Below, one piece after another: positions 43,737 through 53,690 of a DNA stretch of 62,344 bases. The stretch's first letter is position 1. Every line of letters starts with the position of its first letter. Made by a program: the position numbers and the translations under genes. Origin of the DNA: Labrenzia sp. DG1229. GTDB lineage: Bacteria; Pseudomonadota; Alphaproteobacteria; Rhizobiales; Stappiaceae. The stretch covers positions 116,164-178,507 of the forward strand of contig NZ_KI928933.1 of assembly GCF_000521215.1 (NCBI RefSeq), read 5' to 3'. The notes under the pieces were generated by a model. The model did not search any database, was not told the origin of the DNA, and saw only the letters and a list, made by a program, of their open reading frames with translations.

Positions 43737-46700
43737 TCATCTCCTTCGTTTGGAAACAAGCAGCGTGAGTTCATGCTCTTCGCCCGGATCGAGATGCAGC
43801 GTGGTCATGACCCCCTGAAGGTCCGGTGACGCAGCTCCGACCGCCAGCATGCCGGCCCGGACCGGGATTTCGAACTTGCCGCCCTTGGTCGGGACCCGGC
43901 GCGTCGGCGCCCCGGTTTCGGACAGGATGACCTCCGTTTCGGGAACCGGGTCCCGATTGCGATCCGAGTCGAGCATGACAACGCCCCTCAGAATTGCGCG
44001 CGCCCTGTCCGGCGGAGGATCATCCCTGATATCGTCGACATCGTCGCGGTCACTGTCAGGCACAACAAAGTCTCCCGGATTCCAGAGAATGCCGCCCGCT
44101 GACTTGAGATCGTTGACGATCGGCTGATCGATCAGGGACACAATGTCGTCCGGACCACCACCGCCTGGTTCGTCGTCGTCATAGGGCGGCACGCCCATCG
44201 GCCCCGGATTGCCGTTCGGGTCAAACGGATTGGCGGAGAACCGGCGCCGCAGGTACAGGTCCGAGCAATCCGTATCGCAACAATGATAGGGCAGACAGAA
44301 ATCGGCGAGCACGACGAAACGGTCGAGCGGATCACGCGTGGCAAAGGCATGCGCCGCCCCCACCGCTGACAACGCTCCGTCGATTGCGGCGTCATTGCCG
44401 TTGTCCCGATCGTCATCCAGCTTCCTGATCGGACCGGTCGTCACCCCGTCGATTGGCCGGGCCTGCTCGACAAGCGCATCGATTGAGCAATAGGCAAGCA
44501 CGAACGTTCCACCGACGTTGACACCGGAATGATGCTCAAGTCCGGGATGGCGCCGCGCGTAACCTCCGAGCGTCAGTTCGGACAGCATACGCTGGAGAGC
44601 GGCAGTGATCTCCGAATTGATATTGACCGCTGCAAAGGCACTGCTCTGAGCCGCCACGAGCCCTGCGGAGGAGACAACTCGTGCCTGGTTCCGGCGCGCC
44701 TCCGGATCCTCGATCGGGGCCGCACGAACCGTTTGTGCGTAGTTCAGATAGGCTTGCGAAAATCCTCTGTATAACCGCCCGAATTCATTGACCTGAAATT
44801 CGGCCAGACTGTCGACCGACAGCATGTTCATCAGGCCGATGCCCTGGGACATGAGACTGACAGGCGCGTAAGCAGCCTTGACGTCGACCTCGTCTCCACC
44901 TTCGGCGACGATCGCTCGCTGCGTCCGGTCGAACAGGCTTCCGCCGCCTCCCGGATCACCTACCCTTGCAAACAGGTCCCCCGCGGTTCCGTCTTCCTGC
45001 TTGCCGGCGACCCGGCCCAGAACCTCGTCAACGCTGTAGGGACGGGAAATGATATCAGAGCGGAGCACGTCGGAACGTTGCCTGAGAACTTCCGTTTCCT
45101 TCGGATCGAGATCGAGCGCAAAACGAGATGCCGTTGTAACTTCAAACAGGCCCCCGACGACCACGCCGTCCGCAAGATCCGGGCCACTGAAATCATCGCC
45201 GCGTCTCATGACCGAACCTGGCCGGACAGGTTGCCGCCAGAGCCGCTGGAGCAGCAGAACGATGAACGCAAAGATCGCCCTGATGACAACAAGAAAAATC
45301 AGGTCGATATCGCTCAGTCGGCACAGCAAAAGCTGTCGGGCCGCCTGGAGCATCTGGCTGCGGGCGACATCGTCGAGTTTGTTTCCTGTCCCATCATCCG
45401 GGCCAAGCGTCAGCGGCATGAAAACCGGTTCAATGGAAAATGACAGACCGAGCTGCTGCTTCCAGCCGGCAAGTTGTGCCATCGCGGACCCGAGCGGCTT
45501 TCCGACAATCCCTTCGATGCGGATGAAATCCTGGCCGTCCAGGCGGAAATGAAGCGGATGTGCGTCGGTCGGCGCGCTGAACTGGTAGGAATAGACGGTG
45601 TTCAAAAGCCGCGTCCGTGTCTTGGTGAAACTCCAGTTGGCGTGGAGGTCCGAACCAGGCTGAAACGCATAGTAAAACGGGATGGCCCGGTCGCTGAGCG
45701 GCGCATCCCAAGTCTTGCTGGGTGTCAGCCGAATGGGTGCCTGTACCCTGGATGTCGTTCGATAGGTCAACGCCAGGAGGTGCATGCGCTGGAACAGCGA
45801 CCGGACTTCCTCCAGCCGGGGGCCATGAGTGTGTGCCGGCGACGCGATGAAATGCGTCCGGCGTTCGGCCACGCGCAGTCTCAGTCCGGACCCGGTGCTT
45901 GCCTTGAACGGATTCCAGGTAATCACGTCCTGGGGAGTTGGAAAATCTGTCGTGAAGGCATCCGGCTTGTCGGTCGCATCGCCCAGAAAAACGTGACGGG
46001 GAAACCGGCCCGAATTCGGCAGGCATTCCTGCTCGAACCTTGCGGCCGCCTGGACGAATTCATTGTAGGCCATGACAACGTCGCGCATGTAGTCGTACAT
46101 GTACTGCGCCATGAAAACATTCTGGGCAAGCTGCCCCCAGACGTTGGAAAAATAGGTATTTGGAAACACATCCGCGTTTTCGTCGTACATGTCTTCAAGA
46201 AGATAACCGTAGGCGGCATAGGCATCGCGCAAGGCATTCGGCAGGTGCTGGCTCAACTTGAGGGCAATTCCGACGATCCTGAGGATCAGCCCGGCAAAGT
46301 TGTCCGTGCCGGTGGCAGCGATCTTGAGATTTTCCAAACGCAGATGAACGAGTTCGTTCATGGGATGCGTTGCCCGATCGACCGGCCTGCCCGCGATCTC
46401 TTCTTCCTGTGCGAGGATCGCGTCTGCCTGATCCCGCGTCAGCAGAAGCCGACGGACAGTGAAACGCCATTCAGCCCCCTTGTCGGAACAATCATTGACA
46501 TCGCAGCTTTTGAGAGATTCAAGCCGCGTTTCGAGAAACAGCATCACCGTCTTGTTCTGAAGGAAAGCAGCCGTCAGCGGTTCGGGTTCATCTTCACCGG
46601 GGGCAGGCTCAAAATCGGTATCGACCAGTTCAAACAGCGGGATCTGTTCATCATCAACGAAAAAGAAAGGGTAGCGTTCTTCGGCAAGTTGTTCTTCCGA

Positions 46701-46982
46701 CACTTCCTCGGCGTCCGAGACCGGCAATTCATAGGGACGGAACCGGTCATAGCTCTCTGCCTCGTCTGCAATCAGATAGCCTTCCGATGTCACAGCAACG
46801 CCTTTGGAGACATGAACAAGCGGGCCCTCGGCATCGACGTCGAAACCACAAACCACACCAATGCCTGACAGCGCGCGCCGGCTCAGCCGGTCCTGACCCT
46901 CGAGGTAGGAGACAAGATCGTTCAAGGCGCGTGCGCCCAGAACCTGACCGGAAACGAAATGTGCAAATGCATGGTCGTTCAT
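43737..46982 (-). CDS. Large CIS-cluster protein of unknown function with one hydrophobic segment
   Basis: A 1081-aa protein I cannot assign to a characterised CIS part. Residues 1-75 (FVSGQVLGARALNDLVSYLEGQ, then GIGVVCGFDV, VHVSKGVAVTSEGYLI) resemble an N-terminal module seen in other unassigned CIS-locus proteins. The middle is helical. Residues about 559-581 (DLIFLVVIRAIFAFIVLLL) could span a membrane, with Arg568 inside. The C-terminus (about 1010-1075) is a carboxypeptidase-regulatory-like beta-sandwich starting RAILRGVVMLDSDRNRDP, with Asp-rich sequence before it. It occupies the place between Pvc12 and Pvc14 where PVC-type loci encode the tail fibre (Pvc13). It may therefore be a baseplate-periphery, anchor or receptor component. 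That role is positional inference only. Confidence 0.75.
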   Translation of the reverse strand: MNDHAFAHFVSGQVLGARALNDLVSYLEGQDRLSRRALSGIGVVCGFDVDAEGPLVHVSKGVAVTSEGYLIADEAESYDRFRPYELPVSDAEEVSEEQLAEERYPFFFVDDEQIPLFELVDTDFEPAPGEDEPEPLTAAFLQNKTVMLFLETRLESLKSCDVNDCSDKGAEWRFTVRRLLLTRDQADAILAQEEEIAGRPVDRATHPMNELVHLRLENLKIAATGTDNFAGLILRIVGIALKLSQHLPNALRDAYAAYGYLLEDMYDENADVFPNTYFSNVWGQLAQNVFMAQYMYDYMRDVVMAYNEFVQAAARFEQECLPNSGRFPRHVFLGDATDKPDAFTTDFPTPQDVITWNPFKASTGSGLRLRVAERRTHFIASPAHTHGPRLEEVRSLFQRMHLLALTYRTTSRVQAPIRLTPSKTWDAPLSDRAIPFYYAFQPGSDLHANWSFTKTRTRLLNTVYSYQFSAPTDAHPLHFRLDGQDFIRIEGIVGKPLGSAMAQLAGWKQQLGLSFSIEPVFMPLTLGPDDGTGNKLDDVARSQMLQAARQLLLCRLSDIDLIFLVVIRAIFAFIVLLLQRLWRQPVRPGSVMRRGDDFSGPDLADGVVVGGLFEVTTASRFALDLDPKETEVLRQRSDVLRSDIISRPYSVDEVLGRVAGKQEDGTAGDLFARVGDPGGGGSLFDRTQRAIVAEGGDEVDVKAAYAPVSLMSQGIGLMNMLSVDSLAEFQVNEFGRLYRGFSQAYLNYAQTVRAAPIEDPEARRNQARVVSSAGLVAAQSSAFAAVNINSEITAALQRMLSELTLGGYARRHPGLEHHSGVNVGGTFVLAYCSIDALVEQARPIDGVTTGPIRKLDDDRDNGNDAAIDGALSAVGAAHAFATRDPLDRFVVLADFCLPYHCCDTDCSDLYLRRRFSANPFDPNGNPGPMGVPPYDDDEPGGGGPDDIVSLIDQPIVNDLKSAGGILWNPGDFVVPDSDRDDVDDIRDDPPPDRARAILRGVVMLDSDRNRDPVPETEVILSETGAPTRRVPTKGGKFEIPVRAGMLAVGAASPDLQGVMTTLHLDPGEEHELTLLVSKRRR

Positions 46983-46994
46983 AGTGTCTCTCCC

Positions 46995-49900
46995 TCAGAA
47001 ATATCCGAGATTGGTTTCGTCGAGCCGGACGATGTTGTCATCGCCGCCATCATCACAGTCATGCAGCGTGGCGGGTGGATAGATGGTGCGCAGATTGTCG
47101 AGAATCTCGATCAGTTCCGCGGCAGCGCCGGCAAGCAGCGCATCGTCACGCGGCCACGTGGCCAATGCCTCGCGCCAGGCCCGATGCGCCGCGTCGAGCG
47201 CTGCCATATCGGCGTTGTCCACCCAGCAGATACGCGGGTGAATATGGGCAGGGCATTCCTCGCGAATGACCCGTTCGGCGAAGCGCCGGAAATGCAGGTT
47301 TCTGAACCGTTCCGGCCAATAGGGCAGGACAATGGAAACCCTGAAGGAATAAGGGTCTTCCTCACCGCAGAATTGGCAATCCTCGCTGAGACAGACAGAC
47401 ATCGGGGCATCGCCCGGCGCACGCGGCCGCAACAGAATATGCTCGATCAGATGCATGCCTTCGCTTTCGCAAAAGTCCTGCTGCAAAAGCGCATTGTAGT
47501 GAAACAGCAAACGCCGGGCGGCGTCCGAAGCCTCATGAGGTTCGGTAAACGTCCCTTGCCGCGTCAGCACTGTCCCGCCACCCTCGAGACGCAACACCAC
47601 GGCGCCCTCGCCCGCACTGTCGTCGATCACATATGTGTCTTCATCCGCCATCAGGAATTCAAGCGGCCGTGCCGCATTCAGCGCGGCGGCGGCGGAGGCG
47701 AAGGTCTCCTCGGAGGAAAACAGCGTTTCATCATCGTCCGTCACGATTGCAACTCGAAAACTCCCGCTGTCCTCCCGAGTTGCAAAGAAGACATCGAATA
47801 CCTGGTCGCAATGAAGGTCGTGCCGATCCAGGTCGGCGATGCCCAGAAGGCGTCCTGCTCGGCGTTCCAGACCGGATATGTTGCCGCTGTCCCAAATCTC
47901 CGCCGGGTCTTCAGGCAACTGGTTGAAACCCTCGCCGCGCTCGCGGCTGACAAGCGGATATTCAGCCAGAAAATCACATCTTTCGTCGAGCAATTCCCGA
48001 GCGGTCATCAGCCGGTCGCCAGACAACTGGAATGAAATCAGCGCATAGTCGGCGAAACGCTCGGCAAATCGGGCGATCAGATGGTTCAATGCCCGGGCCC
48101 TGCGGTCCAGAAACGCCTCTTCCGTCTCGTTCAGCCGGACCCTGAACATGTCACTCGTTGTCATCTGCCCCGGATTGACGAAAAACTCGCTCGGGAAGTC
48201 CTCGCGAAGTCCCGGGAAATGGCCAAGATGCGGTGGAAACCAGGTCTGTTCGAGGGACTTGCCGGGCGACAGGATGCGGCGCGCGGCCGCGAGCTGACCA
48301 AGGTAGTCGGCAAGAACCTGATCGAAAAACGTGAGGTAACCCTTCAGCTGCCTCGCCTGTGCGACCCGCTCCTTCGTTGCATCGGGCGGAAGTCCGAAAC
48401 GATCGGCACCGAAATTCCTGGGCAACTCGTTTTGGAGGGTCGGGATCTGGTCGAGGTTCCGCCAGCGGCCTCTGACCGGCGGAAGGACCTGATCGGGTGG
48501 CACGTAAAGTTCTGCCTTTGACAACGCGCGAAGGTGCTCGAGCGTGCGTTCAAGCTCGGTGGGCTGTGCACGGTAAGGCAACTCGTTTTTGTAAAGGGTC
48601 AGTTTGGTACCGGAGAAAAACAGGACCGGCTGATGTCCCGGCGGAACCTCCAGTGTCCAATGCTCCGTGTCGCCAAGCGGCACACCCTGCAGATCGTAAG
48701 CCCTCAGCGTAAGGTCCCTGACGGCAACGATGCCTTCCAGGTCGACGATAATGTTGATCAGATCTGAGACGTGAACTTTTCGGCGCAACTCACAAGCGGC
48801 CAGATCGTCATCGGATATGAACCCCGGCTTGGTGAAGACGGGGCGGTCTTCAACTTCAAAATCAAAGTTGACATAAGGTCCGTTGAAAATCTCGTCTGCG
48901 GGAACACCCTCGGCCAAAAGTGCATCCAGTGTCCGGAAAACCGGCGGCGGGTTCAGGTAGAGTTCGACAGCATGTAGAATTCGCGCCTCGACTTCTTCAA
49001 GATCGGCGGCGGGTGTCACATCGACATCAGCGCACAGTCCCACGCGATAGGGCGCGACACTGTCGATGGATAGATAGTCTTCACACAAGGGACGGTGGGC
49101 ATGGAGCACCCGCCTGACGGCGGTCAGGGCGCGGCGGCGTGCTTCACGTTTGCGCAAAAAGAGGCCTGCCGGACCGGCGGGACCTGTTTCTTCCAATGCA
49201 TCCTGCAGATCGGCAGCGGTGACGACCACGGGATCACCAGTCGGCCTGGGCCGGTCCTCGAGAACCGTGATTTCCAGCCCGGCAAGCGAGGCAATCGGGT
49301 TTCCACCCTGCTCAACTTCGATATTCGCACTGAACTCGATGCCGTTGCCGACTTCCGTGACATTACTGACATTCACTGCATCAGGATCGAACGGGTCGGG
49401 AAGACCTTCTTGTTCGAAGGGCAAATTTGTATCGCCAGGCAGATTTAGCGTGAGGACCACGCCCTTGAGCGGTCCCGCTCTCAGGGTTACTTCCAGGGCC
49501 GCCTCGTTCAGAGAGCCAAGCGCATCATCAACCGGAAGTTCCACCAGAACCCGGTAGAGACCACTTACATTGACGGGGTGATTGTCGTGACCCTCCACGT
49601 TGAGCGGATCGTGCGACAAGGCATCTGCCAGACAGTCGGCAAAAACAGGCGTTTCGGAAAGGCGAAAATTGTCGGGCTCTTCCGGATCGGTCATCGGGTC
49701 GAGCCAGACATTGCGGATACCTTCGATCCGGATCAGAAGACGACGATGATCGTTGACGGTAACGGGTGACGTGGTCAGGATTTCGTGCGCAGGGAAAAGT
49801 CCCGTTTCCGAAGCAGGCCCGATCAGGCCGTCCGGACGTGTCAGCAGGTCTTCAACCGGAAAAGCCGTGCGGTATCCAAGGTCGGTTATCGCATATGCCA

Positions 49901-50060
49901 TCGCTTCGAGCATCGCGATGCCGGGGTCGGATGAGTTGTGATTGCTCCAGATTTCGCCGCACAAGGCGGTAATGCGTTCGACGCCCAACCGGCGCAGAGC
50001 CTCGTAGTCCTGTGCGCCGGCCGGCCTGTTTCCCTGCAAAATGAAGAGATCGTCTGCCAT
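46995..50060 (-). CDS. CIS baseplate protein, gp6/J-like (Pvc12-like)
   Basis: A 1021-aa protein of the second baseplate-J type. The N-terminus ERITALCGEIWSNHNSSDPGIAMLEAMAYAITDLGYRTAFPVEDL carries the family's SDPGI-hxLLEhhAYhhxDLGYR pattern. A large middle region follows and the C-terminus has EGMHLIEHILLRPR. It forms the outer wedge of the baseplate with Pvc11. ATG 50060 overlaps the Pvc11 stop (TGATG); an in-frame GTG at 50063 is an alternative. The stop is 12 bp before the 1081-aa gene. Confidence 0.9.
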   Translation of the reverse strand: MADDLFILQGNRPAGAQDYEALRRLGVERITALCGEIWSNHNSSDPGIAMLEAMAYAITDLGYRTAFPVEDLLTRPDGLIGPASETGLFPAHEILTTSPVTVNDHRRLLIRIEGIRNVWLDPMTDPEEPDNFRLSETPVFADCLADALSHDPLNVEGHDNHPVNVSGLYRVLVELPVDDALGSLNEAALEVTLRAGPLKGVVLTLNLPGDTNLPFEQEGLPDPFDPDAVNVSNVTEVGNGIEFSANIEVEQGGNPIASLAGLEITVLEDRPRPTGDPVVVTAADLQDALEETGPAGPAGLFLRKREARRRALTAVRRVLHAHRPLCEDYLSIDSVAPYRVGLCADVDVTPAADLEEVEARILHAVELYLNPPPVFRTLDALLAEGVPADEIFNGPYVNFDFEVEDRPVFTKPGFISDDDLAACELRRKVHVSDLINIIVDLEGIVAVRDLTLRAYDLQGVPLGDTEHWTLEVPPGHQPVLFFSGTKLTLYKNELPYRAQPTELERTLEHLRALSKAELYVPPDQVLPPVRGRWRNLDQIPTLQNELPRNFGADRFGLPPDATKERVAQARQLKGYLTFFDQVLADYLGQLAAARRILSPGKSLEQTWFPPHLGHFPGLREDFPSEFFVNPGQMTTSDMFRVRLNETEEAFLDRRARALNHLIARFAERFADYALISFQLSGDRLMTARELLDERCDFLAEYPLVSRERGEGFNQLPEDPAEIWDSGNISGLERRAGRLLGIADLDRHDLHCDQVFDVFFATREDSGSFRVAIVTDDDETLFSSEETFASAAAALNAARPLEFLMADEDTYVIDDSAGEGAVVLRLEGGGTVLTRQGTFTEPHEASDAARRLLFHYNALLQQDFCESEGMHLIEHILLRPRAPGDAPMSVCLSEDCQFCGEEDPYSFRVSIVLPYWPERFRNLHFRRFAERVIREECPAHIHPRICWVDNADMAALDAAHRAWREALATWPRDDALLAGAAAELIEILDNLRTIYPPATLHDCDDGGDDNIVRLDETNLGYF

Positions 50061-53000
50061 CACACCAGTCCGATCTTATGTGTCCCCGCCGAGACGAGAA
50101 CTGAACGCGCCGTCGAGGACTGGATGATTTCAAGATCGACCTGAGGGATCGGTCCCTCCAGGTCCGGCCTGTGAAAAAGTTTCACGTCTTCAAGGTAATC
50201 GACGAACGGCAATTCCTCGACAAAGTCGATCACAGTCGACTTGTAGACCTTGCCGCCGAATTCGACGCCGCGCGATCCTTTCTCCTTCCAGGGCGTAAGG
50301 TGACCGATCAATGCGTTTTCGATCTCCTTGCGATAAAAGTCGGTGTCCGCGATGCCCGCCCGGAACGCGACATTCATGGTCACGTGGATTTCCTCAAATT
50401 TCGGATTGGCGGTTTCCAGTCTCACGAACGGAGAACAGCGGCGCGAGAGATGTGCCTGCAAGTCGCGCAACGTTGCCCGATCTGAATAGGGTCGCAAAGG
50501 ATCCCTGAGATCGGCACCAAACGTGTAGGGAACAGCGACAAAGGTAACGGCGCCGGGTGCAATCTCGTTGTCGCCAACCACCTTGCCGGACTGACGCTTC
50601 AGTTCCGTATGATTGAGACACTTTGCCCGATAGACATGCGGAAGCGCTTCGAGGGCAAGATGTTCATGGTCCCACATGGTAACGGCCCTATCCTTGTGCC
50701 GAAGTCTCTCCGATACCCTGCGACGGAATTCTTCCGGCGTTTCCTGTCCACGACCTCCAAAACTGGCAAAGGGCTGCTCTAATCCCTTGACCGCCGGATC
50801 CGGACGCAAGAGCTTGCCGATTGTTCCGGGCGGCAGCCGGTTCTCAAGAAATGCAGGATCGTTGCGCTGATCGACAAAGGTTGCCTGAAGTGCCTGCGCA
50901 GCAACCAGATGAAGGTGATTGACGGCCTCACCGTTTGCAGGTGCCGATATTCTGAACCAGTGCAGATCGGACGGCATGTGGGGCGCCGACGTCGATGCTT
51001 CCTGCGGCACGGCAAATGACAAGAGTCCGGACCCTGCCAGATTTCCGGTCCGGTCTATGACGTCCTGAGCCTTGAATGGCTTCCAGCCACCATCGCTCAG
51101 CCAGGCGTAGTCGAGTTCAGGCAATTCCAGCAACGGATCGCCCGTGCCGTCGGCAACCTGCATCAACAAAGACAGAGTTTCGGGCGGATCGAGAGCCATG
51201 ACACCGATAAACAGGGCTCCTTCGAAGGGCAGGTCCGGCAGGATTCGACCCTGCCCGTTGGCCGGTTCAATGCCGAACGGATGCAGCCGCCAAACTTCTT
51301 GAGCGGTGACCTGTTTTGCCTTGTAATCCAGGGCGATTTCCGCAATTTCCGGAGTGTATGGCGGATCCGGCAATCCAGATGACAGCGTGAGGGCTTCGAA
51401 ACCCGGTACAACACTTGGATAGATCTGAACCTCGGGAGACTTAACATTGCCAGCGCTCATGATGACCGGCTGGGTTCCACCGCCACCGGCAAGATCGATC
51501 AGCGCGAGCGTCTTAGCATCAAGATAGCGGTCATGTCCGAAATCGCGGTTCAGCGTCAATCGCATGAAACCCGAGCGCTGTTTCGCGTCGAATTGCTGAT
51601 CTTCAGGCAACAGTTCTGCGTCCGCGGCAGCCGTACCCGGTTCTATTGCCGCGATAGTCCGCATGCCGGTACCGCCCAGATCCAGGGACGCCGTCTTCGT
51701 ATCGCCGCTCCGCCACATGCCGCCGGCAAGATAGTCAAAGCCGACCTGATATGAGCCGGCGTCCAGATTGTCGAAGAACTGCCCCTTCACATAGGTCTCC
51801 GCCCATTTCACCTTGACCGTCAGCGTATCCAGGGAACGGCAGAACACTTCGCTTGAGCCAATTATCCAGTGCGCGTCCTTGCGGGGCTGCACGCCAAACG
51901 GCGTGAACACTGCAGACGGGTCTGCGGTACCGTCATCCGTCCGGATGCTCATCTGCCGTAGCCCGGAGGCTTCGGTCCGGATCTTCACACTCTTGCGATC
52001 GGCATCTCTCAAGAGCGCCATCGTTCCGGAGGCCGCAGTTTCGTTTCCGTCCCAGTCAAGCAGGATCTCGGCCACCGGAAGTCCGGCCGGGTAGAGACCT
52101 TCATGCACGTCAGGATCGTGTGGGACAATCGGGGGATGATCGCCGCCAAGTGTCAGCGTGAAGACCAGCAATCCCTTTGAAATCTTGACCTTGAGTTCGG
52201 ACGGAGCAGATAGTTCCAGCCAACCGTCTTCGCTTGTCAGCCGTGCCTTGAACCCTTTCAGCGACGAAACCGGAGCGGACACCGATGTCTTGAAGCTGAT
52301 TGTAGCGATCCGGCTTCCTTCGCGCATGAAAAGCTGGCGATCGGCAACCGCGAAACCGATGCGGGCAAACGGAGCGTTCGCCGGACCGAAGGGGGCGAAG
52401 TGTGGCGAAGTCTCCGGGAGTTCGGACCCCAGTCCGTCTGCTGACGCGGTGACGGGAGACCCGCGGGCGGTCACATATTGCTTGCCGCCGGACGTCTTTG
52501 TCCCGACGTTTACTGATTTCAAATCCGCGATCTGGCCGCGATTGGCAACAAAATCCTCATCGAGTTCGTAGACGACATCTGTTCCCTGGTTGTCCTTCCC
52601 GGCCCTGACAGCGGTGCCGGCGGGTAGGAAATGCGCTTCGGTTTCCCGTGCCAGCTTGACCAGCAGATGCACGTGATCCGCGTCCGGAGCCTTGCGCGCA
52701 AGACGCAGGACGTCCTGATAGTAAAAGTCCATGTGCCGGCCGGTAATGTCATTCAGCTCCAGCCTTGCGCGGTCATAGATCGACAGGAACGCAAGCCAAA
52801 GTCCGTAGTGCGGCGTGTGACCGGCAAAGTCTTCCAGGCTTTGCTTGAGCTGGGCATCCGCTTCCTTCCTGGCACGGGCCAGCGCCTGGAAAACACGCTC
52901 CGTGCTGGAGACGAGCAGATTGTAGTTCAACGCATCGTAAATCTGCGCGTATACGTCCGAACCGTCCTGATAGGGTGACGGATCCGGAGACTGTGCATCA

Positions 53001-53563
53001 TAGAAATCGCTCCAGCCGGTGGGTGCGAAGCCACTCACGACATGAACGGGCAGCGACGTGACTTCAAAGGCCTCGCCATTGAAGATGATGTCACGAACCT
53101 CGTCAGCGATACGTGGTCCGGGCCCGGGATTGTCGGAGGTGTTGAGATTGCTCTTGCTAAGCGCACTCGCAAGGACAACACCTTCATCGACACCCCCCTG
53201 GTGATACCGGGCAAGTTCAGCCAGACGGGGTGCAGCGCTTTGCACCAGTAGTCTCGTTATGCTGCGGCGGAAGGGATGCTCGGCCTCAAGTGGGGACAGG
53301 CGCAATGTCAACTCCTGAACAAGCGCGATCGCAAGATGAAAAACCAGTGCAAAATGCGCACGCAGTTGCGCCTCCGACCGCGCCGGATCGCTCTCAAGAA
53401 AGCCTTGTGCGTCGCTGAGCGCTCGCCGGAAGGGATCAACAGGCAACCGCGCGACTGACGCCAGCACCGCAGAGACGTCGCTGTCGAAGAAGGCTGCCCA
53501 ATCACCTGCCGCAGCACCGTCTTTCCGATAAAACCTTGATCTGCCGCGCAAATCGCCTTCCAA
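50060..53563 (-). CDS. CIS baseplate J-like protein (Pvc11-like), main part after a frameshift
   Basis: A 1167-codon frame from a TTG at 53563, though protein-like sequence starts only at FYRKDGAAAGDWAAFFDSDVSAVLA. The missing N-terminus (DERDVADLIQFGRRFARQI) is encoded in the preceding frame, so the intact product would be about 1209 aa from 53690. The C-terminal region has the baseplate-J core, with FRRRVSERLRHKDRAVTMWDHEHLALEALPHVYRAKCLNHTE and a terminal FVDYLEDVKLFH. It forms the inner baseplate wedge. The apparent +1 shift lies at about 53530-53540 in AAGGTTTTAT, next to a T4 run. It may be an assembly error. Confidence 0.88.
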   Translation of the reverse strand: MEGDLRGRSRFYRKDGAAAGDWAAFFDSDVSAVLASVARLPVDPFRRALSDAQGFLESDPARSEAQLRAHFALVFHLAIALVQELTLRLSPLEAEHPFRRSITRLLVQSAAPRLAELARYHQGGVDEGVVLASALSKSNLNTSDNPGPGPRIADEVRDIIFNGEAFEVTSLPVHVVSGFAPTGWSDFYDAQSPDPSPYQDGSDVYAQIYDALNYNLLVSSTERVFQALARARKEADAQLKQSLEDFAGHTPHYGLWLAFLSIYDRARLELNDITGRHMDFYYQDVLRLARKAPDADHVHLLVKLARETEAHFLPAGTAVRAGKDNQGTDVVYELDEDFVANRGQIADLKSVNVGTKTSGGKQYVTARGSPVTASADGLGSELPETSPHFAPFGPANAPFARIGFAVADRQLFMREGSRIATISFKTSVSAPVSSLKGFKARLTSEDGWLELSAPSELKVKISKGLLVFTLTLGGDHPPIVPHDPDVHEGLYPAGLPVAEILLDWDGNETAASGTMALLRDADRKSVKIRTEASGLRQMSIRTDDGTADPSAVFTPFGVQPRKDAHWIIGSSEVFCRSLDTLTVKVKWAETYVKGQFFDNLDAGSYQVGFDYLAGGMWRSGDTKTASLDLGGTGMRTIAAIEPGTAAADAELLPEDQQFDAKQRSGFMRLTLNRDFGHDRYLDAKTLALIDLAGGGGTQPVIMSAGNVKSPEVQIYPSVVPGFEALTLSSGLPDPPYTPEIAEIALDYKAKQVTAQEVWRLHPFGIEPANGQGRILPDLPFEGALFIGVMALDPPETLSLLMQVADGTGDPLLELPELDYAWLSDGGWKPFKAQDVIDRTGNLAGSGLLSFAVPQEASTSAPHMPSDLHWFRISAPANGEAVNHLHLVAAQALQATFVDQRNDPAFLENRLPPGTIGKLLRPDPAVKGLEQPFASFGGRGQETPEEFRRRVSERLRHKDRAVTMWDHEHLALEALPHVYRAKCLNHTELKRQSGKVVGDNEIAPGAVTFVAVPYTFGADLRDPLRPYSDRATLRDLQAHLSRRCSPFVRLETANPKFEEIHVTMNVAFRAGIADTDFYRKEIENALIGHLTPWKEKGSRGVEFGGKVYKSTVIDFVEELPFVDYLEDVKLFHRPDLEGPIPQVDLEIIQSSTARSVLVSAGTHKIGLV

Positions 53564-53690
53564 ACTGGATCAGATCCGCAACATCCCGTTCATCGAGCTG
53601 GAAATGATCTGCCCGCCGTTCGGCGATGTCGCGGTCCGGCTGCGCCGTTCCGGTTCTTGACAAAGGGCCACGGCGATCGCAGGTGCTCAT
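53502..53690 (-). CDS. N-terminal fragment of the baseplate J-like (Pvc11) gene
   Basis: A 62-codon frame overlapping the gp25 stop by 4 bp (ATGA), as expected for the true start of Pvc11. It reads RTGTAQPDRDIAERRADHFQLDERDVADLIQFGRRFARQI, the usual Pvc11 opening. It then runs out of frame into KVLSERRCCGR and a stop. Dropping one base in AAGGTTTTAT would fuse it to FYRKDGAAAGDW in the next frame. It is not an independent gene. Confidence 0.75.
   Translation of the reverse strand: MSTCDRRGPLSRTGTAQPDRDIAERRADHFQLDERDVADLIQFGRRFARQIKVLSERRCCGR

Noticed and set aside
45474..46868. Plus-strand frame of 464 codons
   Set aside because: Shadow of the 1081-aa protein; no ribosome site and no recognisable domain.
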